From: DATLXU01 sp035575515
Lineage (GTDB): Bacteria; Acidobacteriota; Blastocatellia; UBA7656
Direction of reading: 5' to 3'
DNA length: 30,800 nucleotides
Assembly: GCA_035575515.1 (NCBI GenBank)
Contig: DATLXU010000044.1
Span: forward strand, 1 to 30,800
Shown: positions 8,358-16,825 of the stretch, in pieces
Position numbering within the stretch: position 1 is the stretch's first letter
How the letters are laid out: the number at the start of each line of letters is the position of its first letter
Position numbers and translations under genes: made by a program
Notes under the pieces: model-generated
Databases searched by the model: none
Seen by the model: only the letters and a program-made list of their open reading frames with translations
What the model was told of the DNA's origin: nothing

Positions 8358-8798
8358 TCAGCGAATGCTTCTGCGCTCCAATCGCTGATGCAATCTCAAC
8401 TGGCGCATCTCCTCGCGCTGGTGATGAGCAAGGTCGCGCCGGTCAAAACCGCGAGCGCCAAGCAGCCTTCGTTCTTCTCGCTGGTGACGCTTCAACGCTC
8501 GCCGCTCCGCGTTTTGATGATGAGCGAGCGCGCTGCGGCGGCGGCCAAAATTGTCGTTGCGAAAGAAACCGGCGCCGAGCACCCGAACCGGCCTGCGCAC
8601 CCTTATCACTCGCACCGGCCTGCGCATGCGGATTCGCTCGCGGAACTCATCGCGATCGTCACGATCTCGCAAATGAAACCTCATTCCCCTGCCGAATTCC
8701 CTATGGCCGCGACCTCGACCGTGCTCATGCGCGCTGGCTATGAAAGTCAGCCCAAGAAGCAAAACAACGATTGAAAATAAGACTGCCGCTCTTTTCAT
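8358..8798 (-). CDS. Secreted Arg/His-rich repeat protein
   Basis: A 146-residue protein with a clear signal peptide (residues 1-23, ending IASA) and a strong ribosome-binding site (GGGAGGTGA, 5 bases before ATG). The mature part is extremely basic. Residues 59-76 contain two copies of RRPVRV, and residues 89-146 two 24-residue-scale copies of the pattern LAHHQ..E.R.L..HQR.ERR. The His clusters could bind metal or anionic polymers; that is inference. Both opposite-strand frames over this gene are long only because of its repetitive, stop-poor composition. No family assigned. Confidence 0.8.
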   Translation of the reverse strand: MKRAAVLFSIVVLLLGLTFIASAHEHGRGRGHREFGRGMRFHLRDRDDRDEFRERIRMRRPVRVIRVRRPVRVLGAGFFRNDNFGRRRSALAHHQNAERRALKRHQREERRLLGARGFDRRDLAHHQREEMRQLRLHQRLERRSIR

Positions 8799-9002
8799 AA
8801 ATCACCTCCCGGAGAACGCTTTTGCCCAGAGAATAATCGGGCAATCCGCGTACCGCTCCTGGCTCATTCGATGGTTAGGTGATGCTATACGCTTTCGCCC
8901 GCGTTGCCGCTAGTCGCGCCGCCCGATCAATCCGGCGAAAGTAATAGCGCGCGTTTTAATTCAATACGGCTTGAAGTGAGACAGCTACCCTACCCTTCAC
9001 AT

Positions 9003-9332
9003 TCACACCTGGAGAAAAGCAAAATAGACCGCGCCGACTATGAAGAGAAACGAAACGAAGTAATTCCACTTCAATGGCTCGTGCAGGTAAGTGACGACGA
9101 ACACTGCAAACACGCTGAGCGAGATTACTTCTTGAATTATTTTCAACTGCGTTGCGGTGAAGACGCTCGATCCGATTCGATTCGCCGGAACCTGAAAGAT
9201 ATATTCGAAGAAGGCGATGCTCCAGCTAATCAGTATGACTTTTGAAAGCGGAAAGCCTTTGTATCGCAGGTGGCCGTACCACGCAAAGGTCATAAATACA
9301 TTCGAGATTATCAACAGTATAACCGTCGTCAT
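9003..9332 (-). CDS. DUF486 small membrane protein (DMT-like)
   Basis: A 109-residue integral membrane protein with four hydrophobic helices, starting MTTVILLIISNVFMTFAWYG and containing the family segments LRYKGFPL and FVVTYLHEPLKWN. This matches the DUF486/DMT-like family, related to small multidrug-resistance-type transporters; its substrate is unknown. GGGAGAATC before the ATG is a good ribosome-binding site. It lies downstream of the MBL-fold hydrolase gene on the same strand, but 127 bases with a hairpin separate them. Confidence 0.9.
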   Translation of the reverse strand: MTTVILLIISNVFMTFAWYGHLRYKGFPLSKVILISWSIAFFEYIFQVPANRIGSSVFTATQLKIIQEVISLSVFAVFVVTYLHEPLKWNYFVSFLFIVGAVYFAFLQV

Positions 9333-9397
9333 GATTCTCCCAACACCCTTTTTGTTCGTTTTGTTAAAGGGCTGAAGATAGGCTGAGGATGCTTGAA

Positions 9398-9422
9398 GGA
9401 TAGCCTGTGCCTTCAGGCATCC
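9398..9422. terminator. Hairpin after the MBL-fold hydrolase gene
   Basis: GGAT-A-GCCTG, a 6-base loop, then CAGGC-ATCC forms a 9-bp stem with one bulged A. It is 38 bases past the stop of the minus-strand hydrolase gene. It has no T-run. Just to its left are imperfect 11-base repeats (GGCTGAAGATA, GGCTGAGGATG, CTTGAAGGATA; 9370-9402). Confidence 0.45.
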
Positions 9423-9459
9423 GGTCTATTTCTAATATAGCATCCGCCTATTCAAATCG

Positions 9460-10560
9460 CTACTGGCGATTCTTCAGTTGAGTATAAGCGCGCTCGATGG
9501 CCGCTTCCGCGCCGCCGTTCCACGATGGGAAATTCTTTTCGTGCATGGGCGCAAGCTCGGCCTTAACGCTCTTCTTCGCCTCGTCAACCGATTTGCCTTC
9601 GCTTATAGCACGGCGCACCGCCGGAATGAGATCATCGAGAAAGGCGCGCAGCATCACGAGCCGTTCTTTGCCTTGCTGCACGTCGCCGTGGCCGGGAATG
9701 ACCTGCTCAAAGTCGAGCCGCTCGACCCCTGCAAGCGTCGTGCTCCATTCCATAGGATAGGCATCGCGCATGAACGGTATCGAGTTCGTCAGCAGGTCGC
9801 CCGTAACCAGAACTTTCTCCTTCGGCAAGAAGATAACCACATCGCCTTCCGTGTGGCCGCGCCCGAAATAAAGTATCCGCACTTCGCGCTCGCCCGCGTG
9901 CAGCGACATCGAGCGATCAAGCGTCATAGTCGGCAGCGTCACCTCAAGGTTTTCAAGCTCCTTCAACAGCGCCTCGTTCTGAGTGATTCGCGCCTGAAGC
10001 TGAGTCTTCTGCAAATCGGTCATCGGTTTGCCTTCGATCATTCCTGATTCAAGCTGCTTTTTCCAATCCGCGATCTGCTTCGGCAATTGAACTCGCTGAT
10101 CTTTGATGAAAGGGATTTCAAGAGCAATGATGTCGCGGCGCGTGTTGACGTGCGCGATTATGTCAATCGCTCCGGGAAACGCTGATGAATAAGTCGAGTT
10201 GCCCTGCACGTGATCCGGGTGCCAGTGAGTGTTGACGAGATAACGCACAGGCTTGTTCTTGGTCAGTGCCGCAACTATTCGCGCCGCCTCGCGCGCAGCC
10301 GTCGGCGTCAGGTGCGAATCAACGACTAAGGCTTTATCACCAAGCTCGATGACCGCAGCATTCGACACAGCCATCGCCGTGCCTTTCATGGGCTTTACGA
10401 TCAAAGCCCACACACCCGGAGCAAGTTGCTTGACGTTGAAAAACTCAGATGTGACCCCATCCGCCGGTTGTTGCGCGAAAGCGGTAACAGTTGATGCGAG
10501 CAGCAGAATGGCACCCGCAATCAGACAACGCCGCTTTGAGTGATTGGAATTGATTGGCAT
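9460..10560 (-). CDS. Secreted metallo-beta-lactamase-fold hydrolase
   Basis: A 366-residue protein with a signal peptide (about 1-30, ending TAFAQ). The zinc site motif HxHxDH is complete: H112, H114, D116 and H117 in VNTHWHPDHVQGN. Later ligands are visible in LYFGRGHTEGDV, VLVTGDLL and PGHGDVQ. This is the MBL-fold superfamily, which includes beta-lactamases and many other periplasmic hydrolases; the substrate cannot be told. The ATG at 10560 has GGAGGTG six bases upstream and is preferred to the in-frame GTG at 10569, which overlaps that site. A helical insert with Lys/Gln/Glu is at about 155-195. Confidence 0.9.
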   Translation of the reverse strand: MPINSNHSKRRCLIAGAILLLASTVTAFAQQPADGVTSEFFNVKQLAPGVWALIVKPMKGTAMAVSNAAVIELGDKALVVDSHLTPTAAREAARIVAALTKNKPVRYLVNTHWHPDHVQGNSTYSSAFPGAIDIIAHVNTRRDIIALEIPFIKDQRVQLPKQIADWKKQLESGMIEGKPMTDLQKTQLQARITQNEALLKELENLEVTLPTMTLDRSMSLHAGEREVRILYFGRGHTEGDVVIFLPKEKVLVTGDLLTNSIPFMRDAYPMEWSTTLAGVERLDFEQVIPGHGDVQQGKERLVMLRAFLDDLIPAVRRAISEGKSVDEAKKSVKAELAPMHEKNFPSWNGGAEAAIERAYTQLKNRQ

Positions 10561-10617
10561 TTCGTCCACCTCCGATTTTGCAATAAGGCAGTTAAACGAC
10601 GCTCGAAGAATTCGTCA

Positions 10618-11688
10618 TCAAAGATGCTTGCGGAAATAGCTCACAAGCCTGTAGCCAACATAAAACTTATACGGCACGCGGCCAAGCGTGTAATGGCCGC
10701 AAGGGATAATTGCTCGGTCGAGCCTTACTTCATGCCGGTCGCATTCGTCAAACAACAACCGCGAAAGCTCCGGCGTGAATGAAAGATCATACCGCGCGGA
10801 GATCAGTAGCCCGCGACGATTGTCATGCTTCAAACGATTGATGTAAGAGTTCGGACTGATGGCTAGCCAGACCTTGCGCACCTCTTCGCGCGTGAGCTTG
10901 CTTTCAAGCCCGCGCCGCACGTGAGCTGTCGTTATTCCTTCCCAGACCACGTCTCCGAAATAACTCGAAACGTGAAGATAAACGCCCGCGCGCAGCCGTT
11001 TGTCATGAATGAAAGCGAGGAATCCGATGCAAGAACCGAGACTTGTTCCGAGCAGTCCTATTCGCGTGTAGCCTTGCGCGAAGAGCCAATCAATCGCCGA
11101 GCGTGTGTCCAAGACCGCCTGTCGCATTGATTGAAGCGTGCGCCCGACGTTCGCGCTCACCATATAATCGGCGCGCTCGAATCCCGGCAGCATTCGCTGT
11201 TCGTGATAAGGCAGCGTCAACCGCAACGCCGCGATGCCTGTGCGATTGAGCCACTGGCACGTCGCCACGTGCTCGACAGGCCGCGCGTTCCAGTGAGGCA
11301 GCACGACGACGGCGCGCCCTTCGGCGCGTTCGACCTCATGCGCGCGCGAGCCGTTCAGATTGCCGTTCGATGGCGGCACGGGAAAGTATCGAGCATAAAC
11401 GGTGTTGTTTTGCTCGAAGGGAGTCTCCACCGTGCTTTTGAATTTCACATATTCGCCCTCGAAATAGAATTCGGGCGTTGCGGGCGGTTTGAAGTAGTTA
11501 TGGCTATCGGCGATGGCGCGCTCGTTGAATTTATGAATGATCTCGCGCGCGTCAGGGCGGTGCCCGTTCGTGCGCGCCAGGTATTCGGGTTCTAAAAACT
11601 CAATGCCCCATTCAAACGGTCTCGTGACGCGATTGTTGTCTCTGGTCGAGAGTTTGCGCTCCCACCTGTGGATTATCTGTTTGAGCAT
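10618..11688 (-). CDS. Alpha/beta hydrolase (ABHD18-like)
   Basis: About 356 residues with an alpha/beta-hydrolase core. The nucleophile elbow is G-T-S-L-G in RIGLLGTSLGSCIGF, the acid is probably the Asp in LISARYDLSFTPE and the His lies in IIPCGHYTLG. The oxyanion region is VVVLPHWNARP. It resembles the ABHD18/DUF2048-type hydrolases; the substrate is unknown. There is no signal peptide. An in-frame TTG at 11703 is an alternative start; the ATG at 11688 has no strong ribosome-binding site either. It is 57 bases upstream of the MBL-fold gene on the same strand, so the two may be co-transcribed. Confidence 0.88.
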   Translation of the reverse strand: MLKQIIHRWERKLSTRDNNRVTRPFEWGIEFLEPEYLARTNGHRPDAREIIHKFNERAIADSHNYFKPPATPEFYFEGEYVKFKSTVETPFEQNNTVYARYFPVPPSNGNLNGSRAHEVERAEGRAVVVLPHWNARPVEHVATCQWLNRTGIAALRLTLPYHEQRMLPGFERADYMVSANVGRTLQSMRQAVLDTRSAIDWLFAQGYTRIGLLGTSLGSCIGFLAFIHDKRLRAGVYLHVSSYFGDVVWEGITTAHVRRGLESKLTREEVRKVWLAISPNSYINRLKHDNRRGLLISARYDLSFTPELSRLLFDECDRHEVRLDRAIIPCGHYTLGRVPYKFYVGYRLVSYFRKHL

Positions 11689-11703
11689 AAACAAGTTCGG
11701 CAA

Positions 11704-12140
11704 ACGATAACTAGCGATGGATATTGTAGATAAAGCTGATCGGCTTGCTCAAGCTCCTGATGCGGGGAACATCCAGATTTTGGCAAATATCGTAAAAGAG
11801 TGCGTGTCAGAAGATTTTTCTTTTCGGGTGAATAAAATTCTCGCCATTTTTCGTCTATAAGTTTTAGGGGAAGCTCAGAGCATGACGAACAAGACAAACA
11901 CTGAACCCGATGGAACACCGCTGGCTGTCTGTATCAACGATTGTAGACTGGATTATGGGCAGCCTCACTCGCAACTGGCTCCCGTATGTTTCCGCGTTCG
12001 CTGCGCATTTGCCGAAATGCGCTGGGGGAAATCCGATCAATTCACCAAAGAACTGCCTCCGCCCCCGCCAGAACAAATTTTTCAAATTGATTCGGGGAAA
12101 TACTGAAATCACCACAGTCGGAAACGACTTCATTAAATTA
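11704..12140. other. Intergenic region with no confident gene
   Basis: About 437 bases. A plus-strand frame at 11882-12106 (74 codons) has a fair ribosome-binding site (AGGGGAAG) but a Pro-rich product matching nothing, so it is only a weak candidate. A perfect 8-bp hairpin with a 4-base loop (GCGCATTT-GCCG-AAATGCGC) is at 12003-12022. The region also holds the promoter side of the alpha/beta hydrolase and the 3' side of the DUF3857 gene. Confidence 0.4.
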
Positions 12141-14090
12141 TCACTGCTTGAACGAAATCGCCGTACGGTCTGCCTGATGCACACGGTCAAAGAATGCCTT
12201 GACGGTTGCGTACCGTTCCGCCTTGAACGTAATCGCATCAACAACCAATCGCCGCTCGTAAATCACGCGGCGACCGTCGCGCCCAAAACTCGCTCGATAA
12301 CGCGCCGCGCCTATGTCTATCTCTATTGCCTCAGGCAAAGACTCCGCTTCGTAGCCTTCGGGCGGCTCAATCACCACGCGCTCGCTTTCAGTCCATGGAT
12401 AATGAAAGTAAAGATCGTTCGCGCGCGTGGGCGCTTCGAGAAAGCCTGCGTCCGGGTGGCTCAACAATGCGGGCATCACGAGCAGCCGCTTTTCAGTGCG
12501 CGCAGCAAATTGCGGCACGCTGAAGCTGTATGAAGCCGCAAAGGGCGCAGCCGCGTCAGTGAGATTCGATATAGCTACAGACGATTCATTAATTGAAGCG
12601 GCAGGATGAAGCGAGCGCACGCTTGCGACGATCTCTTTATGATGCTCTGTCGAGTTCGGATCAATTGACTCGCCGCGAAGCTCCACGGCGCGCTGGCCCG
12701 TTATCTTCAACTCGACCCGCGCATCAACGTGGCCATCGCTCGCAAGCGCAACCGTGACGCTGCGGTCTTCCACGTTGCGCGCGACCTCAGACACAGGCGT
12801 CACTTCAAATCGCCAGTCGCGCTTGCCGTAAACGAGCGCCGTCGCGCCTTCCTTCTCCCATGAAAGAATCCCTATCGGGCAGAACTGCGTGCCAGGATCG
12901 TAAAACTGAACGCTGCCATCGCGCCCGACCACCGCAGCCACTTCGCTGTTGAATTGAAAAGCGTCGGGGAACGACCGATGAAAGAAATTCTCGTCGCGAG
13001 TGGTAAGCTCAGCGACGCGAGCATCAACTCCTGCCGCGCGGAGCATGGCAATGAACAGGCGATTGATCTCGCGCGGATTCCCGTAACGACGGCGCAGCAC
13101 GTCATCAACCGAATCGTTTCTCTTAAGCGCCGCTTCGCTTTCGCTCGACCCGCGTTCGTCGGTGAAGCCTGTGTTGTAAATCTCTTTTTGAACGTATTCG
13201 TATATCCGCCGCGTCGCCTCGCGTGGCGAGTCGGTCGAAAGCGTTATCAACTCGACTGCTCGGCGAATGGCGCGCGTCGGTGTCGTGTCGTCGCTTGCGC
13301 GAGCGAACATGCGCTCAGCGTAGTCCCGCCAGAATTTTTCAGGTTCCGTCTCGAACTCGCCCGAATAATAGAGCCAGCCCCAGATTTTCACCGCAAGGTC
13401 GGGGGGCATGAACGGCTCGCGCCGAAAAGCGGGAATGTTTTCTACTTTTATATCGAACGCGCCATCCCACACGGGCACAAATTGCTTCGGGTCGGGCGCG
13501 TTGAATGACACCCATCGCACATCGAGGCGCGACGCGGCCTGAGGTTGAATGCGATAGTGAAGCTCTTTCGTAAACAGGTCGGATTGCAGGTCGAGCGCGA
13601 AATAACGAAAGCCCTGCGGGTAAGTGATTCGATAGCGGTATTCGATAATCGCGCCCTCCTCGACTGCGGGCATCGAAAAGGCTTTCGCGCGCCAGACGCT
13701 CTGGCTCGTCTTCAAAACTATATTATCGAGTATGTCGCGGTCCGCTACTTCGACGATTGAGCCGTCGGGGCGAATCGTTCGCGCGCTCACGTCTGTGATG
13801 CGGCCAAGCTCGACTCGATACGGAAGCCGCACCTCGCCGTATTGGCATCCGCGCTTGTTGAAAATCTTTATTCGGATATAAACCTTGAGGCTGGTTCCTT
13901 CGGCAGTGTTGTCATTCAGCTCGCCTTCGCGAAAGAGTATCGCAGCGTCGGCTTCGGGGTCGCCCAGTGCGGCTGCGGTCATTCTTAATTCCTGCGCGGT
14001 GACGGGTCTCCAGTTAGCCGCGTGGCTTGCTGCTGCGGCCCAATGCATGAAAGCCATAAGCGACACACCAAAAATCCAGCGACGCAGCAT
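12141..14090 (-). CDS. DUF3857/transglutaminase-like secreted protein, catalytic residues lost
   Basis: A 649-residue protein with a signal peptide (about 1-24, ending ASHAA). Residues about 55-240 are the DUF3857 beta domain, followed by a transglutaminase-core-like domain (about 265-420) and a C-terminal beta domain. In active members the core has a G-D-C-K-D-type motif and a later His. Here the matching block, near residue 335, reads Y-G-N-P-R-E-I-N, without Cys, and the later block reads F-N-S-E-V-A-A-V, with Ser/Glu in place of His; the Asp in FYDPG remains. It is therefore probably a binding or structural protein. I chose the ATG at 14090 because the signal peptide begins there; the frame is open to 14192. 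Confidence 0.87.
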   Translation of the reverse strand: MLRRWIFGVSLMAFMHWAAAASHAANWRPVTAQELRMTAAALGDPEADAAILFREGELNDNTAEGTSLKVYIRIKIFNKRGCQYGEVRLPYRVELGRITDVSARTIRPDGSIVEVADRDILDNIVLKTSQSVWRAKAFSMPAVEEGAIIEYRYRITYPQGFRYFALDLQSDLFTKELHYRIQPQAASRLDVRWVSFNAPDPKQFVPVWDGAFDIKVENIPAFRREPFMPPDLAVKIWGWLYYSGEFETEPEKFWRDYAERMFARASDDTTPTRAIRRAVELITLSTDSPREATRRIYEYVQKEIYNTGFTDERGSSESEAALKRNDSVDDVLRRRYGNPREINRLFIAMLRAAGVDARVAELTTRDENFFHRSFPDAFQFNSEVAAVVGRDGSVQFYDPGTQFCPIGILSWEKEGATALVYGKRDWRFEVTPVSEVARNVEDRSVTVALASDGHVDARVELKITGQRAVELRGESIDPNSTEHHKEIVASVRSLHPAASINESSVAISNLTDAAAPFAASYSFSVPQFAARTEKRLLVMPALLSHPDAGFLEAPTRANDLYFHYPWTESERVVIEPPEGYEAESLPEAIEIDIGAARYRASFGRDGRRVIYERRLVVDAITFKAERYATVKAFFDRVHQADRTAISFKQ

Positions 14091-14190
14091 AAGCGTTTGA
14101 CCTCTGCGCAATGACTCACTCACGTCCAACGCGCGATAAAAGGTTGTAATTTTGAGTGGGAAGATTTTACTTCCACTCGCTGCTGAGGGC

Positions 14191-14298
14191 AACTGAGGGA
14201 TGAAGAACCTTTGAAGGGTGAAGGATGAAAAAGAATCATTGATGCGCTCATTTCAAATCCGGGATGTGCGCCTTAAAGGTTTTTCTCATCCCTCAGTT
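14191..14298. repeat. Intergenic inverted repeat with 7-base units
   Basis: AACTGAGGGATGA (14191-14203) is perfectly inverted as TCATCCCTCAGTT (14286-14298). Just inside, AACCTTT pairs with AAAGGTT, so the arms are about 25 bases with small gaps. The left side carries adjacent 7-mers GGGTGAA and GGATGAA. The 108-base unit holds no reading frame and could be a miniature element or a heptamer-type repeat hairpin. Confidence 0.6.
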
Positions 14299-14408
14299 CT
14301 GGCATTCTCCTTGCCACTTAATCATTAAGCACGATGCTTGCGCGCATCAGTGAACCAAAAGCGGGCATTGGCGGCAATATCGTTTCATGCGACGTACTAG
14401 AAAGCTAC

Positions 14409-14431
14409 GCCGAATCATCAAATGATTCGGC
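14409..14431 (+). promoter_or_regulatory. Hairpin in the leader of the stress-protein gene
   Basis: GCCGAATCAT, loop CAA, ATGATTCGGC: a perfect 10-bp stem with a 3-base loop, ending 30 bases before the ATG and just upstream of the GGGAGG ribosome-binding site. As DNA it is also a 10-bp operator-like inverted repeat. It has no T-run, so a terminator is unlikely. Confidence 0.5.
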
Positions 14432-14461
14432 AGTCGAACAGCAACGGTTGGGAGGATTTGA

Positions 14462-15241
14462 ATGAAAACAACGGTTGGAATTTTCGCCTCTCGCGCGGAC
14501 GCGGAGCGCGCTATTGAACAACTTCGCTCGATTGGAATAGCTGATGATCACATTAGTCTTCTAATGCCGGGGGCGTCGGAGAAAAAACTCGAAGCCGTAG
14601 CGACGACGGAGACCGAGCAGCCCGGAATGGGGAAAACCTTGGGCGGCGTAGTCGGCGGCGCGCTTGGAGCGTCGAGCGGAATGAGTCTGGGCGCGGCTGC
14701 TGCAAGCCTGCTCGTGCCCGGAGTCGGACCAGTCATCGCAACCGGAATTATCGGCGCGGCGCTGCTCGGCGCGGGCGGCGCGGCTGCGGGCGCCGCGGCG
14801 GGTGAAGCTCTCGAAGAAGGAATGGCGGATGGTCTTCCGCGCGACGAGTTGTTCATCTATGAAGACGCGCTAAGGCGAGGCCGCTCTGTCGTCATTGCAT
14901 TCACCGAAGATGACGATCAATATGAAGAAGCTCGCGCTGTTATGAATCAAGCGGGCGCAGAGAGTGTTGATGCCGCGCGCGAAGATTGGTGGCTGGGGCT
15001 GCGCGACGTTGAAGAGGAATTCTACCGCGAGCAGGGCGGAGATTTCAAAAAGGACGAGTTGAAATATCGGCGTGGTTTTGAATCAGCCCTGCACCCCGAA
15101 GCGCGCGGGAAAGATTATGACGAGGCGGCTGAGTTCATCAGCGCCTGCTACGGCGATATTTGCAACGAAGAGCCTTTCCGTCGCGGCTATCAGCGAGGAC
15201 GGCAGTATCACCGGGCGTTGAGAGAAAAATACAAGGGCTGA
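14462..15241 (+). CDS. YflT-like general stress protein with glycine-zipper region
   Basis: A 259-residue protein. The N-terminus (MKTTVGIFASRADAERAIEQLRSIGI) is the fold found in heat-induced stress proteins of the YflT/17M type. A glycine/alanine-rich hydrophobic segment follows (about 56-118, GGVVGGALGASSG and related), suggesting membrane insertion or oligomerisation. Residues 125-165 (DELFIYEDALRRGRSVVIAFTEDD) are typical of the family. The C-terminus (about 170-259) is acidic and Tyr/Arg-rich (REDWWLGLRDVEEEFY). GGGAGG precedes the ATG. Its neighbour encodes another envelope stress-type protein. The biochemical role is unknown. Confidence 0.85.
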   Translation: MKTTVGIFASRADAERAIEQLRSIGIADDHISLLMPGASEKKLEAVATTETEQPGMGKTLGGVVGGALGASSGMSLGAAAASLLVPGVGPVIATGIIGAALLGAGGAAAGAAAGEALEEGMADGLPRDELFIYEDALRRGRSVVIAFTEDDDQYEEARAVMNQAGAESVDAAREDWWLGLRDVEEEFYREQGGDFKKDELKYRRGFESALHPEARGKDYDEAAEFISACYGDICNEEPFRRGYQRGRQYHRALREKYKG

Positions 15242-15525
15242 GTCGAGGAAGGCGTTTAGCACGTCGAGTAAGGACGCGACGACTTTTATTTGATTGTCCT
15301 CTTTTTGCTTATCTGCGTCGCCTTCTTGTCATTCGGCTCGGCACAATTGTGACTGAAGCATAAGATTCTGAGCTGGCGCAGGCTATGGCACTGGTCTTGC
15401 CATTAACCGAAGTAAAAGGTCTTTGCGTTTTTATGAAATCGAAAACCGTGTAAGCTCAGACGTTTCGTCGCGATGAAGCGATGCTTACACTCAACCACTA
15501 GACTCATATTGAATGGAGGGAACCT

Positions 15526-16686
15526 ATGAATAAAACAGCTACGCTGATTGGCGGCATCGGACTTGGGGCCGGGCTGATGTATATTCTCGACCCAGATAGA
15601 GGCAACCGGCGGCGGGCGATGGTCCGCGACAAGACGATTCGCGCATGGCACAAATCTGGCGATGCCATAGGAAAAACCTCGCGCGACATTACGAACCGCA
15701 CGCGCGGAGTCATCGCAGAAATAACTCACCTGTTCAAGCGCGAAGAGGTTGATGATGATGTGCTCGTTGAGCGCGTTCGTTCAAAGATGGGCCGGGTCGT
15801 TTCGCATCCGCATTCCGTTGAAGTGACCGCGAACAATGGCCGCGTGACGCTCAGCGGTCTCATCCTTGAGCACGAACTGAACTCCCTGCTCAAGTGTGTG
15901 TCCTCTGTGCGTGGCGTCGGCGAGATTGATAATCAACTCGAAGTTCACAAGACGGCGGGTGACATTCCGGGATTGCAAGGCGGCGGCTACCGTCCCGGCG
16001 ACCGCTTTGAACTGATGCAGGAGAACTGGTCGCCGACGGCGCGCGTGCTGACAGGCATAGCCGGGGGCGCGCTGGCCGCTTACGGCGCGATGCGCATGGA
16101 TGTGCCGGGCCTTGTCTTGAGCGCGGTCGGATTGGGCCTGCTCACGCGCGGCGCGACAAACGTCGAGATGAAGCGACTCGTAGGCCTAGGCGGCGGGCGG
16201 CGCGCAGTTGATATTCATAAAAACATTAACATCAACGCGCCCGTAGAGCAGGTTTATCAGTTCTGGACCAACTACGAAAACTTCCCGCGCTTCATGACGA
16301 ATGTGCTTGAAGTGACAGACAGCGGCGGCGGGAGGTCGCACTGGAAAGTCGCGGGGCCTGCGGGCATTCCCGTTGAATGGGATGCCGTAGTGACAAAGCA
16401 GGTTCCGAATGAAGTCTTCGCGTGGAAGACCGTGCCCGGCTCTGCCATCGAGCACGCGGGCATTATTCGCTTCCAATCAAACGCCGACGGCGGCACGACC
16501 ATTGATATAAGGATGTCGTACAACCCTGTTGCCGGAGCCGTAGGTCATGCGGTAGCGTCGCTGTTCGGCGCAGACCCGAAGACTCAGATGGACGAAGACC
16601 TGATGAGGATGAAGACGCTCATCGAGACGGGCAATGCCCCGCGCGATGCGGCTGAACGACACGCAACGGCGCGCCAGTGGTTATAA
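15526..16686 (+). CDS. Membrane protein with BON and SRPBCC domains
   Basis: A 386-residue protein. It begins with a short hydrophobic helix (about 5-20, GGIGLGAGLMYIL) followed by DPDRGNRRR, a common start in this family. A BON domain spans about 77-142 (VERVRSKMGRVVSHP, NGRVTLSG), a hydrophobic pair of DUF2892 type about 170-210, and an SRPBCC/polyketide-cyclase-like domain about 228-375 (INAPVEQVYQFWTNYENFPRFM). BON domains bind membranes or other proteins; SRPBCC domains bind hydrophobic ligands. GGAGGG precedes the ATG. A strong hairpin terminator follows. Confidence 0.9.
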   Translation: MNKTATLIGGIGLGAGLMYILDPDRGNRRRAMVRDKTIRAWHKSGDAIGKTSRDITNRTRGVIAEITHLFKREEVDDDVLVERVRSKMGRVVSHPHSVEVTANNGRVTLSGLILEHELNSLLKCVSSVRGVGEIDNQLEVHKTAGDIPGLQGGGYRPGDRFELMQENWSPTARVLTGIAGGALAAYGAMRMDVPGLVLSAVGLGLLTRGATNVEMKRLVGLGGGRRAVDIHKNININAPVEQVYQFWTNYENFPRFMTNVLEVTDSGGGRSHWKVAGPAGIPVEWDAVVTKQVPNEVFAWKTVPGSAIEHAGIIRFQSNADGGTTIDIRMSYNPVAGAVGHAVASLFGADPKTQMDEDLMRMKTLIETGNAPRDAAERHATARQWL

Positions 16687-16770
16687 GGCTGGCACGAGGC
16701 GACAACGCAACTAAAATTCTTTGGAGGTTGGCAGGCAATCTGGCTGTGAAAGACAGGTTTATTCCAGCAG

Positions 16771-16801
16771 ACGGCCCGAACAGATTTCCTGTTCGGGCCG
16801 T
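16771..16801 (+). terminator. Strong hairpin terminator
   Basis: ACGGCCCGAACAG, a 5-base loop, then CTGTTCGGGCCGT: a perfect 13-bp stem 84 bases after the BON/SRPBCC gene, followed by TGCTTAATT. The next gene starts 24 bases later. Confidence 0.85.
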
Positions 16802-16809
16802 TGCTTAAT

Positions 16810-16815
16810 TATAAT
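16810..16815 (+). promoter_or_regulatory. -10 element 10 bases before the second response regulator
   Basis: A perfect TATAAT. Transcription from it would begin about 4 bases before the ATG, giving a near-leaderless mRNA, which fits the lack of a ribosome-binding site there. The -35 position falls inside the terminator stem and has no good match. Confidence 0.4.
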
Positions 16816-16825
16816 TGAAACTTGA

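Noticed and set aside
8246..8774. Two long plus-strand frames (8246-8743 and 8388-8774)
   Set aside because: They lie opposite the secreted Arg/His-rich gene, which has a signal peptide and an excellent ribosome-binding site; the frames are open because of its repetitive composition.
11910..12533. 207-codon plus-strand frame
   Set aside because: Mostly opposite the DUF3857 gene; product has no recognisable features.
15160..15363. Possible small protein after the stress gene, including a 20-codon hydrophobic frame
   Set aside because: Shifted frame of the stress gene; the hydrophobic part has only a TTG start and no ribosome-binding site. The rest of 15242-15525 shows nothing.
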